Below are positions 9,880-18,157 of a stretch of DNA of 64,000 nt, piece after piece. Both the position numbers and the translations under genes were made by a program. Below the pieces are notes generated by a model, which was given only the letters and a program-made list of their open reading frames with translations, did not search any database and was not told the origin of the DNA. The stretch comes from Capnocytophaga felis (GTDB lineage: Bacteria > Bacteroidota > Bacteroidia > Flavobacteriales > Flavobacteriaceae): positions 154,733 to 218,732 of the forward strand of contig NZ_BLBC01000008.1 of NCBI RefSeq assembly GCF_009684755.1. Direction: 5' to 3'. Every line of letters begins with the position of its first letter. The first letter of the stretch is position 1.

Positions 9880-11187
9880 ATGAAAAAAATAGAAGGATTT
9901 TCAAAACTAACAAAACAACAAAAGATAGATTGGCTGTGCGAAACGTATTTTTCGGATGACAAGCAGGCACATTCGTACTTTGAAAAATATCATAATGCAG
10001 ATGAAAACTTACAGAAATTGCACGACGAATTTATAGAAAATGCGATTTCTAATTATTATCTGCCTTTTGCCATAGCTCCAAATTTTGTTATCAATGGGAA
10101 AACTTATACCGTCCCGATGGTTATTGAAGAAAGTTCTGTGGTTGCTGCCGCTAGCCGAGCCGCTAAATTTTGGGAATCTCGCGGAGGATTTAAAGCTGAA
10201 GTAATTTCTACTGAAAAAAACGGACAAGTACATTTTATGTTCTATGGAGAAAAGACAGATTTGGAATGTTTTTTTACTAAAATAAAACCTAAAATGTTAG
10301 CTGATGCACAGGTTATTACTGCTAATATGGAAAAACGAGGCGGTGGCATAACCGATATTCGTTTGGTGGATAAAACCTCTGAACTTGCGAATTATTATCA
10401 GCTTTTTGCTACTTTTGAAACGCTGGATGCAATGGGGGCGAATTTCATCAATTCGTGTTTGGAGTCCTTTTCGCAAACTTTCCGTCAGGAAGCCGTAAAT
10501 TTTCCTGAAATAGATGAAAACTATGAGATTGTAATGTCGATTTTGTCAAATTACGTTCCGGAATGTTTGGTTAGGGTTGAAGTTTCTTGTCCGACGGAGC
10601 GTTTGGCTGTTGCAAACTTAGACGGAAAGGAATTTGCAGAAAAATTTGTCAGGGCGATAGCAATTGCGAATGCTGAGGTTCGTCGGGCAACGACTCATAA
10701 TAAAGGGATTATGAACGGAATAGATTCGGTGATTTTAGCCACAGGAAATGATTTCCGTGCGGTGGAGGCAGGCGTTCACGCTTATGCTGCTCGAAGCGGA
10801 AAATACCAAAGTTTAACGCAAGCTTTTGTTGAAGATGATGTTTTTCATTTTAAAATAGAAGTTCCGTTGGCAGTGGGTACGGTTGGCGGATTAACCAATT
10901 TGCATCCGCTTGTGAAAACTGCTCTGCAAATTTTAGAGAAGCCTTCGGCTAAGGAATTAATGCAGATTGCAGCTACGGTGGGGCTGGCTCAGAATTTTGC
11001 GGCGGTAAGTTCGCTCATAACACTTGGTATTCAAAGAGGGCATATGAAGATGCATTTGATGAATATTTTGAATCAGTTAGGAGCCAATGATGCTCAAAAA
11101 CAATATATTACAGAATATTTCAAAGATAAAACATTGACATACAGAGATGTTTCTGCTGTGCTTGAAAGTGTACGTCATTTAAATTGA
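9880..11187 (+). CDS. mvaA: Class II hydroxymethylglutaryl-CoA reductase
   Basis: This enzyme interconverts HMG-CoA and mevalonate, which suggests a mevalonate route to isoprenoids. The class II features are ENAISNYYLPFAIAPNFVIN near residue 55 and the catalytic glutamate in MVIEESSVVAAAS. The DAMGANFINSC block and the late catalytic histidine in QRGHMKMHL follow. The protein starting at 9880 has 435 residues, the normal class II length. An upstream in-frame start at 9796 would add 28 residues unlike the family and lie ahead of the promoter. Automatic annotation often labels this class 'degradative'; direction of flux and cofactor cannot be read from sequence. Confidence 0.92.
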   Translation: MKKIEGFSKLTKQQKIDWLCETYFSDDKQAHSYFEKYHNADENLQKLHDEFIENAISNYYLPFAIAPNFVINGKTYTVPMVIEESSVVAAASRAAKFWESRGGFKAEVISTEKNGQVHFMFYGEKTDLECFFTKIKPKMLADAQVITANMEKRGGGITDIRLVDKTSELANYYQLFATFETLDAMGANFINSCLESFSQTFRQEAVNFPEIDENYEIVMSILSNYVPECLVRVEVSCPTERLAVANLDGKEFAEKFVRAIAIANAEVRRATTHNKGIMNGIDSVILATGNDFRAVEAGVHAYAARSGKYQSLTQAFVEDDVFHFKIEVPLAVGTVGGLTNLHPLVKTALQILEKPSAKELMQIAATVGLAQNFAAVSSLITLGIQRGHMKMHLMNILNQLGANDAQKQYITEYFKDKTLTYRDVSAVLESVRHLN

Positions 11188-11221
11188 TAGTAAATAATTA
11201 TTAACTTAAAAATATTTTCCT

Positions 11222-12346
11222 ATGAAAAAACTATTTTTACTAATTGCATTTGTATGCCTACAGAATGTATTTGGGCAAATTACATCGGAGGAGTTTAGTT
11301 CAAGTCGGCTTAATGACAAACGGAAGATAGCAATTTATCTCCCTGAAGGATATTCCGAAAGAGAATCATATCCACTTTTTGTTGTGCTTGACGCAGCTTC
11401 ACTTATGGAGCCTATGATTGCAGCGACACGTTATTACGAGTATCTTCAGTGTATGCCCAAAAGCATAATTGTTGGGATATTCAACACACATACAGATGTT
11501 GCCATTGCTGAAGAAGTAGGTCATCCAATGAATGAAACTGCTCAGTTTTTTGAATTTATCGGGACTGAGTTAGTGCCTTACATAAAAGGAAAATATCCAA
11601 TCAATACTTTGCGAGGAATTGTGGCTTCAGAAGAAGCAGCATATTTTGCAAGTCATTATCTTTTAAGCGACAAACCTCTGTTTAATGCCTTAATAGCGTT
11701 GAATCCTAAAGTTCAATCTTATATAAGAGAATCTCTTCCTGAACAGTTTACCAAAGCAAGGCATCATAGGTTCTGTTATATTGCAACTACCGATATGGAA
11801 AACGATAAAACCTTGAAAGAAATTGAAGCCTTGGACATTCAGCTTGAAAAGGCCTTCAATAAAAATGTGAATTATAATTATGAGAAATTTGCAGGAACAT
11901 CGCCTGAATCTGCTGATTTGATGGGAATTGCACGAGGATTAGATTTGCTTTTTGATATTTATAAGCCAATCACTGCAAAAGAATTTAAGGAGAAAATACA
12001 ACCTTTACAACAGAATATTTTTCAGTATTTGGGAGATAAATACACAAAAATTCAGAACGAATTGGGCGTGAAGAAAAAACCATCGCTCAATGATGTGCTT
12101 GCTATTTATGATGCTATTCATCAAAAGGAAGATTGGCCATCATTATCGGATTTATCTGATTTTGTGAAATCAAACGGATATAACGATACGGCAATGCCAA
12201 ATTTCTTCTTAGGAGAATATTATGAAAAAATAGAAGAATACAAAAAGGCAATGCGGGCATATCAAAAAGCTTATGGAGAACCGAGTATTGATTTTATCAA
12301 TTCTGACCTAATTAACGAACGAATAACAAATTTAAGAGGCAAGTAA
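11222..12346 (+). CDS. Secreted alpha/beta-hydrolase-fold (esterase D-like) protein with degenerate active-site motif
   Basis: The protein has 374 residues with a signal peptide (about 1-19, ending VFGQ). Residues 25-245 look like the putative-esterase (PF00756-type) fold: KRKIAIYLPEGYSERESYPL followed by LFVVLDAASL. Active members carry a GxSxG nucleophile elbow; here the equivalent place reads VASEEAAYF. The serine remains but the flanking glycines are lost, so activity is doubtful. The C-terminal 80 residues include a TPR-like helix pair (ENYYEKIEEYKKAMRAYQKA region). It follows the HMG-CoA reductase gene by 34 bp and precedes radA by 30 bp, so the three may be co-transcribed. Its function is not known. 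Confidence 0.75.
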   Translation: MKKLFLLIAFVCLQNVFGQITSEEFSSSRLNDKRKIAIYLPEGYSERESYPLFVVLDAASLMEPMIAATRYYEYLQCMPKSIIVGIFNTHTDVAIAEEVGHPMNETAQFFEFIGTELVPYIKGKYPINTLRGIVASEEAAYFASHYLLSDKPLFNALIALNPKVQSYIRESLPEQFTKARHHRFCYIATTDMENDKTLKEIEALDIQLEKAFNKNVNYNYEKFAGTSPESADLMGIARGLDLLFDIYKPITAKEFKEKIQPLQQNIFQYLGDKYTKIQNELGVKKKPSLNDVLAIYDAIHQKEDWPSLSDLSDFVKSNGYNDTAMPNFFLGEYYEKIEEYKKAMRAYQKAYGEPSIDFINSDLINERITNLRGK

Positions 12347-12376
12347 TCAAGTTTTTAGTCTGATTAATAGTGAATT

Positions 12377-13735
12377 ATGAAAGTTAAAACGACATACTTT
12401 TGCCAAAACTGTGGTACTCAGTATAGTAAATGGCAAGGGCAGTGTTACGCCTGTAAACAGTGGAACACCATTGTTGAAGAAGTTGTTCAAAAAGAAGAAA
12501 AAAAAGCTTGGCAGGTAGAGACTTCTAAAGCAAAAAAAACAGCTAAATATGTTTCTGTTTCTCAGATAAGTACCCAACAGGAAACGCGTTTGAATAGTAA
12601 CAATCACGAGCTGAATAACGTTCTGGGAGGAGGAATTGTGCCTGGTTCTGTGATATTACTTGGTGGTGAGCCTGGCATTGGGAAAAGTACGCTTTTGTTG
12701 CAAATTGCACTCAATTTGCCTTACAAAACGCTTTATGTGTCGGGTGAAGAAAGTGAAAAGCAAATCAAAATGCGAGCTGATCGCATTCCACACAAGTTGG
12801 ATAATTGTTTCATACTTACAGAAACAAAAACACAAAATATTTTTCATCAAATCAAAGAGTTACAACCTGAGATTGTTATAATTGATTCTATTCAAACCTT
12901 GCAAACCGATTACATTGAAGCCTCTGCAGGAAGCATTTCGCAAATCAGGGAATGTACCTCCGAGCTTATAAAGTTTGCCAAGACAACCAACACGCCCGTT
13001 ATTCTTATTGGGCATATCACTAAAGACGGACAAATTGCAGGACCAAAAATTTTGGAACATATGGTGGATACGGTTCTTCAATTTGAGGGAGACCGAAATC
13101 ACGTATATCGCATTTTACGTTCACTAAAAAATAGATTTGGTTCTACTTCAGAATTAGGGATTTATGAAATGATGAGTAGCGGTTTGCGTGAGGTGAATAA
13201 TCCGTCCGAGATTTTAATTTCCAAAACGGATGAAAACATCAGTGGAACTGCCATTGCCGCTACTTTAGAAGGAATGCGTCCGTTAATGATTGAAATACAA
13301 TCACTTGTAAGTACTGCGGTTTACGGTACGCCTCAACGAAGTGCAACTGGATTTAACGCCAAGAGACTCAATATGTTACTTGCCGTATTGGAAAAAAGAG
13401 CCGGTTTCCGATTGGGGGCAAAAGATGTATTTTTGAACATAACAGGAGGTATCACTATTGACGATCCGGCTACTGATTTGGGAGTTGCGATGGCAATTCT
13501 TTCTTCTAATGAAGATATTGCAATTGAGAAAAATGTCTGTTTTGCAGGTGAAGTGGGATTAGGAGGAGAAATACGCCCCGTGCAACGTGTGGAACAACGC
13601 ATCACGGAAGCCGAAAAACTCGGATTTGAAACCATTTTTATTTCCAAATACAATAAAATTGCTCTGAAAAATACGGCGATAAAAATTGTAAAAGTTGCTA
13701 AAATAGAAGACGCTATTCAGGAATTATTCGGATAA
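12377..13735 (+). CDS. radA: DNA repair protein RadA
   Basis: This RecA-like ATPase promotes branch migration in recombinational repair. There is a four-cysteine zinc finger at residues C9, C12, C23 and C26. A Walker A (GGEPGIGKST) lies near residue 100, followed by VSGEES. The RadA-specific KNRFG motif is in SLKNRFGSTSELG. The C-terminal third is the Lon-protease-like domain (GGITIDDPATDLGVAMAI, FAGEVGLGGEIRPV). At 452 residues it is complete. The start gives the zinc finger its usual position. A strong terminator follows. Confidence 0.96.
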   Translation: MKVKTTYFCQNCGTQYSKWQGQCYACKQWNTIVEEVVQKEEKKAWQVETSKAKKTAKYVSVSQISTQQETRLNSNNHELNNVLGGGIVPGSVILLGGEPGIGKSTLLLQIALNLPYKTLYVSGEESEKQIKMRADRIPHKLDNCFILTETKTQNIFHQIKELQPEIVIIDSIQTLQTDYIEASAGSISQIRECTSELIKFAKTTNTPVILIGHITKDGQIAGPKILEHMVDTVLQFEGDRNHVYRILRSLKNRFGSTSELGIYEMMSSGLREVNNPSEILISKTDENISGTAIAATLEGMRPLMIEIQSLVSTAVYGTPQRSATGFNAKRLNMLLAVLEKRAGFRLGAKDVFLNITGGITIDDPATDLGVAMAILSSNEDIAIEKNVCFAGEVGLGGEIRPVQRVEQRITEAEKLGFETIFISKYNKIALKNTAIKIVKVAKIEDAIQELFG

Positions 13736-13739
13736 GCCC

Positions 13740-13770
13740 AAAAGCTCAAATTTTTAAAATTTGAGCTTTT
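13740..13770. terminator. Perfect 15-bp hairpin terminator after radA
   Basis: AAAAGCTCAAATTTT (13740-13754) and AAAATTTGAGCTTTT (13756-13770) are perfect inverted repeats. A and T runs on both sides make it suitable for both directions, and a small gene reads toward it from the right. Confidence 0.85.
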
Positions 13771-13776
13771 GAAAAC

Positions 13777-13908
13777 CTATTTTTTCTTTTTTCCACTGCG
13801 GAAAAACAACACGGTCATCACTATAAACCCGATACAAACAAGTCCGAAAAAACCGATAATAATGCTGCCGGCAGTGTGGTCATAAAGTGCAATGTTTTGA
13901 GTTATCAT
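13777..13908 (-). CDS. Small single-span membrane protein, 44 residues
   Basis: I found this by translating the minus strand between radA and the sigma-54 regulator. It begins MITQNIALYDHTAG and continues with one long hydrophobic helix (about residues 14-37, SIIIGFFGLVCIGFIVM at its core). It ends FRSGKKKK, a basic tail expected to stay in the cytoplasm. The shared bidirectional terminator at its 3' end and a TAnnTTTG -7 box about 47 bp upstream of its start both support a real gene. I cannot assign a function. Small hydrophobic proteins like this are common in Flavobacteria and easily missed. Confidence 0.6.
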   Translation of the reverse strand: MITQNIALYDHTAGSIIIGFFGLVCIGFIVMTVLFFRSGKKKK

Positions 13909-13954
13909 ATTAAATACTGAATTTAAAATGGCTAATTTATAGCTTTTTAGTATT

Positions 13955-13962
13955 CAAAAATA
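13955..13962 (-). promoter_or_regulatory. -7 element for the 44-residue membrane protein
   Basis: The minus strand reads TATTTTTG, a TAnnTTTG match 47 bp before the ATG. No clear -33 box is seen. Confidence 0.4.
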
Positions 13963-14133
13963 TGACATTTATCATAATTTGGGTGGTTGAAATGTTTGTT
14001 TGTTTTTAAAGTATTGATTATTAGTGTGTTGTTTTTCTATTTTGAATTGTTTTAAAAAATATTTCTGTAAAATATGAGCCATTTCTATTCTCGTCTGTAA
14101 GCCAAATCATTTAAATTTTTGAGAAATAAATCT

Positions 14134-14141
14134 TACATTTG
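14134..14141 (+). promoter_or_regulatory. -7 element for the sigma-54 activator gene
   Basis: TACATTTG matches TAnnTTTG and lies 33 bp before the ATG at 14175. A TTTG at 14118-14121 is rather close for a -33 box. The rest of 13963-14133 shows nothing else. Confidence 0.45.
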
Positions 14142-14174
14142 CAACGTTGAACTACTATTAAAGCAAAGGGACTA

Positions 14175-15431
14175 ATGGAAAATATACAGGCTATAAAACA
14201 ACGGTTTAGTATCATTGGCAATACTCCAAAACTCAACCGAGCTATTGAAAAAGCAATACAAGTTGCTCCAACGGATATTTCGGTGCTGGTTACGGGAGAA
14301 AGTGGCGTGGGAAAGGAATCCATTCCGAAAATAATACATTCTTTGTCCTTGCGAAAACACGGCAAATACATCGCTGTGAATTGTGGTGCTATTCCCGAGG
14401 GAACGATTGATTCTGAGTTGTTTGGTCACGAAAAAGGAGCTTTTACAGGAGCTACCTCTACTCGTAGCGGATACTTTGAAGAAGCCGACGGAGGAACTAT
14501 TTTTCTGGACGAGGTGGGCGAACTTCCACTAACTACGCAAGTGAGATTACTTCGTGTGCTTGAGAATGGCGAATTTATTAAAGTAGGTTCATCAGTTGTA
14601 CAGAAAACCAACGTTCGTATTGTGGCTGCAACGAACGTGAATTTGTTTGAAGCCATCAAAAAAGGAAAATTTCGTGAAGATTTATACTATCGTTTAAGTA
14701 CGGTTGAGATTTATTTGCCCCCGCTTCGGGAACGAAAAGAAGATATTCATCTGTTATTTCGAAAATTCGCCTCTGATTCTGCCGAAAAATACAAAATGCC
14801 TCCGGTAAAACTAACTGATGATGCGGTAAATCTGCTCTTAAGCTATCGATGGAATGGAAATATACGCGAATTGCGAAATGTTGCAGAGGAAATTTCAGTT
14901 TTGGAAAGAAAAAGGGATATTTCAGCAACTACTTTGAAAGAATATTTGCCTGATGAGAGTACAAATTTACCAACAGTGATGGGAGCAACCCGAAATGAAA
15001 GTGAATTTAGTAACGAACGGGAGATATTATATAAGGTGTTGTTTGATATGAAAAACGACCTGAATGATTTGAAAAAGTTGACTTTAGAACTCTTACAACA
15101 CGATAATTCTCAGAAAGTTAAAGAAGATAATAAAGGACTGATTCACAGAATATACGGAGAGAGTTCACGCCCAGCAGAAGCTACACCTATGGTTTCCATC
15201 ATTCCTGTGGAACACGTACAACCTTTACGAGATATCTCTGATAAGGAGGAACTCTATGATTATGAGGAAGATATCACTGAAGAACCTCTTTCTTTACAGG
15301 ATAAGGAATTAGAGTTGATTATCAAGGCTTTGGAAAGAAATGGAGGAAAGCGAAAGGAAGCCGCAAAGGAATTAGGTATTTCAGAAAGAACACTTTATCG
15401 AAAGATTAAGCAATATAATCTGGATTTATAA
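14175..15431 (+). CDS. Sigma-54-dependent transcriptional activator without receiver domain
   Basis: This 418-residue bacterial enhancer-binding protein consists of an AAA+ domain (about 12-245), a linker and a Fis-type helix-turn-helix (about 378-418). The Walker A is GESGVGKE, the sigma-54 contact loop GAFTGA is intact, and the Walker B is GGTIFLDEVGEL. The arginine-finger block is FREDLYYRLSTVEI. The DNA-binding end is RKEAAKELGISERTLYRKI. There is no response-regulator, GAF or PAS domain, so activity would be set by amount or by a partner protein. The linker (about 290-370) is acidic and low in complexity. It should work with RpoN; its targets are not visible here. Confidence 0.93.
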   Translation: MENIQAIKQRFSIIGNTPKLNRAIEKAIQVAPTDISVLVTGESGVGKESIPKIIHSLSLRKHGKYIAVNCGAIPEGTIDSELFGHEKGAFTGATSTRSGYFEEADGGTIFLDEVGELPLTTQVRLLRVLENGEFIKVGSSVVQKTNVRIVAATNVNLFEAIKKGKFREDLYYRLSTVEIYLPPLRERKEDIHLLFRKFASDSAEKYKMPPVKLTDDAVNLLLSYRWNGNIRELRNVAEEISVLERKRDISATTLKEYLPDESTNLPTVMGATRNESEFSNEREILYKVLFDMKNDLNDLKKLTLELLQHDNSQKVKEDNKGLIHRIYGESSRPAEATPMVSIIPVEHVQPLRDISDKEELYDYEEDITEEPLSLQDKELELIIKALERNGGKRKEAAKELGISERTLYRKIKQYNLDL

Positions 15432-15455
15432 GTATAAAATTTTTAAAATAGTAAT

Positions 15456-15496
15456 AATCAATATTTTTGATGACAAACTCATTGAAGATATTGATT
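15456..15496 (+). terminator. Possible hairpin terminator after the sigma-54 activator
   Basis: AATCAATAT (15456-15464) can pair with ATATTGATT (15488-15496) and a T-rich stretch follows. The 23-nt loop makes it weak. Confidence 0.4.
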
Positions 15497-15559
15497 TTTA
15501 AATAACTTGTTTTCTATCTTATAATTAAATTAAATAAAAATAACTTCAAAATATAAAAA

Positions 15560-17752
15560 ATGACTTTGTCTGTTTGGCGTTATGCCCATTTGGCTTTGGC
15601 TTTGTTAGGTTCTGTTTTCATCTTAATTGCTTCTGTAACAGGAATGATTTTGGCTTTTGAACCTGCTGTGAATTATTCCAAAGCCCTAAAAAGTGTTGAT
15701 TTAGATGATGTTAATTTAAAGGAAACTATCATTTCTTTGAAAGAAAAATATCCGGAAATTCTAACTTTGAAAGTAAACGAAAATGATTTTGTACAGGCTG
15801 AAGTTATTGACAGTGAGGGAAATAATTCTGTTTTCTATATTAATCCCAAAACGGCTGAAAAAATCGGGGAAACCTTTAAAAGAGCGGAAATTTTCACTTT
15901 TTCACAGACATTACATCGTTCGCTTTTTATGGGAAAAGCAGGACGCATCATTATGGCGGTAACTTCTTTGCTGCTTATGATGATTGCTTTTTCTGGTATA
16001 TTTCTGATTATCAGGAAACAAAAAAGCTGGAGGCATTTTTTTCGCAACATCGTAAAAGAGAATTTTTTTCCTTATTACCATACGATTTTCGGCAGATGGA
16101 TTTTGATACCTATTTTCATTATTACTTTTACAGGGCTGTACCTTTCGTTGGAAGGATTTTCGCTATTGCCTGCGGAAGCATCTTTGAAGGAAGTAAACGT
16201 CGATTTGCTTTCGGAAGAGCCTAAAAAAGAGATTTCGGATTTTGTGGCGTTTGAGGTTCCTTTGTCAAAAGTTCGTAAAGTAGAATTTCCTCTTTTTGAA
16301 GATATTGAAGAATTCTATCGAATAGAAATGATTGATAAAAAGTTGATTATTAATCAATTTACAGGAGATGTGCTTCGCCAGTCTGATTCTTTCCTAACGA
16401 AGATTATTTCGCATTACAGCTTAATTTTGCATACGGGTCGTAGCAATTTAATTTGGTCTTTTGTATTGTTTTTGTCCTGCATCGGGATATTATTTTTTAT
16501 TTATTCGGGATTTGCAATTACACTAAAACGCAGAAAATCAAAGATTAAGAATCCGTTTAAAAAAGAAGAATGCACACATATAATTCTCGTAGGTTCTGAG
16601 GGAGGAACTACTTTTGTTTTTGCAAATATGCTTCATAATGAATTGATTCGATTGGGAAAGAAAAGTTTTCTGGCAGAAATGAACGCTTTTTCTCTTTACG
16701 AAAATATGGAACATTTAATTGTGATGACTTCAACCTATGGTCAAGGAAATGAGCCTTTTAACGCTACAAAATTTAAAAAATTATGGCAAGAAAATGAGGT
16801 TAAGAATCCTTTTTGGTTTTCTGTTGTGGGCTTTGGTTCGTTGGCTTATCCTGATTTTTGTAAATATGCCTACGAGGTTGATGAGTTGTTGAGAAAGTCT
16901 TTAAAAGGAAAATCTTTTGTTGATATACATACAGTTAATAATCAGTCCTTTGAGTCATTTTCTCACTGGGCAAACTTATGGGCTGAAAAACAAGGAATTG
17001 TATTGCAATTGCCAGCTGAAATGATTTTGAGAAAGAAACGAAAACAATTTGATTTTAAGGTAGTTAAAAAAACAGATATTCAGTGTGATGAAACATTTTT
17101 GCTTGTTTTAAAACCTATTGATACAGTGAATTTTGAATCTGGAGATTTACTTGCCATAACGCCCGATACTGATGGTCGTGAACGATTGTATTCCATTGGT
17201 AAAACCATTGATAATGAGGTGTTATTAAGTGTAAAACGTCACGAAAAGGGGATTGTGTCAAATTTGCTAAATAATTTAAAATCAGAAGATTTGTTAAAAG
17301 CAGGCTTGGAAATAAATCAAGGATTTCATTTTCCTAAAAAAGCAAGTCAGGTGGCTTGTATTGCTACGGGAACAGGGATTGCTCCTTTTTTGGGAATGGT
17401 TGAAAACAATAAGAAGCAAATTCCTATAACGCTCATTTGGGGAGGAAAAAACAGGGAATCGTTTGATATTTATCGCGAAACCGTTTTGAAAAATATGTCC
17501 GAGAAAAGGATTTCAGATTTGCATTTGGCTTTCTCTCGTTCTGAAAATAAATGTTATGTACAAGATATTGTGCAGGAGAAGGCTTTGTTTTTTGCTAAAC
17601 TACTTGAAAATAATGGAGTTGTGATGATTTGTGGTTCTGTTGCAATGCAAAAAGGGGTGATTACTATTCTTGAAAAGGTCTGTAAGGAACATTTGAAAAA
17701 AACATTGAGTTATTTCCAAAACAGAGGACAAATCCGAATGGATTGTTATTAA
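15560..17752 (+). CDS. PepSY-TM / flavodoxin / FAD-NAD(P)H reductase fusion
   Basis: This is a 730-residue inner-membrane flavoprotein. The first 330 residues form a PepSY-associated membrane domain with about four membrane helices and conserved histidines that could bind haem. The histidines are in YAHLALALLGS, FSQTLHRSLFMG, FPYYHTIFGRW and SHYSLILHTGR. Residues about 340-475 are flavodoxin-like, with IILVGSEGGTTFVFAN and MTSTYGQGNE for FMN. The last 230 residues resemble sulfite or cytochrome P450 reductase, with RLYSIG for FAD and IATGTGIAPFLGM for NAD(P)H. The terminal aromatic residue is also typical. Such fusions are thought to pass electrons across the membrane, for example to ferric siderophores. 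That role here is inference. Confidence 0.85.
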   Translation: MTLSVWRYAHLALALLGSVFILIASVTGMILAFEPAVNYSKALKSVDLDDVNLKETIISLKEKYPEILTLKVNENDFVQAEVIDSEGNNSVFYINPKTAEKIGETFKRAEIFTFSQTLHRSLFMGKAGRIIMAVTSLLLMMIAFSGIFLIIRKQKSWRHFFRNIVKENFFPYYHTIFGRWILIPIFIITFTGLYLSLEGFSLLPAEASLKEVNVDLLSEEPKKEISDFVAFEVPLSKVRKVEFPLFEDIEEFYRIEMIDKKLIINQFTGDVLRQSDSFLTKIISHYSLILHTGRSNLIWSFVLFLSCIGILFFIYSGFAITLKRRKSKIKNPFKKEECTHIILVGSEGGTTFVFANMLHNELIRLGKKSFLAEMNAFSLYENMEHLIVMTSTYGQGNEPFNATKFKKLWQENEVKNPFWFSVVGFGSLAYPDFCKYAYEVDELLRKSLKGKSFVDIHTVNNQSFESFSHWANLWAEKQGIVLQLPAEMILRKKRKQFDFKVVKKTDIQCDETFLLVLKPIDTVNFESGDLLAITPDTDGRERLYSIGKTIDNEVLLSVKRHEKGIVSNLLNNLKSEDLLKAGLEINQGFHFPKKASQVACIATGTGIAPFLGMVENNKKQIPITLIWGGKNRESFDIYRETVLKNMSEKRISDLHLAFSRSENKCYVQDIVQEKALFFAKLLENNGVVMICGSVAMQKGVITILEKVCKEHLKKTLSYFQNRGQIRMDCY

Positions 17753-17787
17753 AGCAGGAGGCTAAAAAAATCTTTATTTTTAATTGG

Positions 17788-17814
17788 AGTTTTCAACATT
17801 TATTGTTGAAAACT
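17788..17814 (+). terminator. Hairpin terminator after the flavoprotein gene
   Basis: AGTTTTCAACA (17788-17798) and TGTTGAAAACT (17804-17814) form a perfect 11-bp stem with a 5-nt loop. The rest of the 405-bp gap to the next gene holds only the promoter below. Confidence 0.65.
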
Positions 17815-18066
17815 TTCTGAAAATCTGTTTCCGAAATCTTAAAAATTTCATAATTAACAATATCTTTAGATTCTAATTTTGAAAATTCTGTCAAGGAATT
17901 TTGTTTTGTTTTTTGTGATTTATTGTGGAATAAAATTCTGTTTTGCAGTATTTTTTAATGATTATTTTCTTTTAAGGGTTGTTTTGTTTAGTTTTATGGT
18001 TTTTTTTAAAATAAGGGAAAGTTAGTTAATACTTGTGTTTTTGAGAGTCTCTGATTAATGAGGGGT

Positions 18067-18095
18067 TTTGATTTTGATTAATTTTTGTACTTTTG
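18067..18095 (+). promoter_or_regulatory. Promoter of the sprB-type adhesin operon
   Basis: A TTTG at 18067-18070, a 17-bp spacer and TACTTTTG at 18088-18095 match the Bacteroidetes promoter pattern. Transcription would start about 55 nt before the first gene. It probably drives all three genes to 38022, since no terminator is seen between them. Confidence 0.6.
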
Positions 18096-18157
18096 TCTTG
18101 TTAAATATGCTTTGTAAGAAGTGTATTTTTTAGAATTGTTTAGTAAAGATTTTTATA

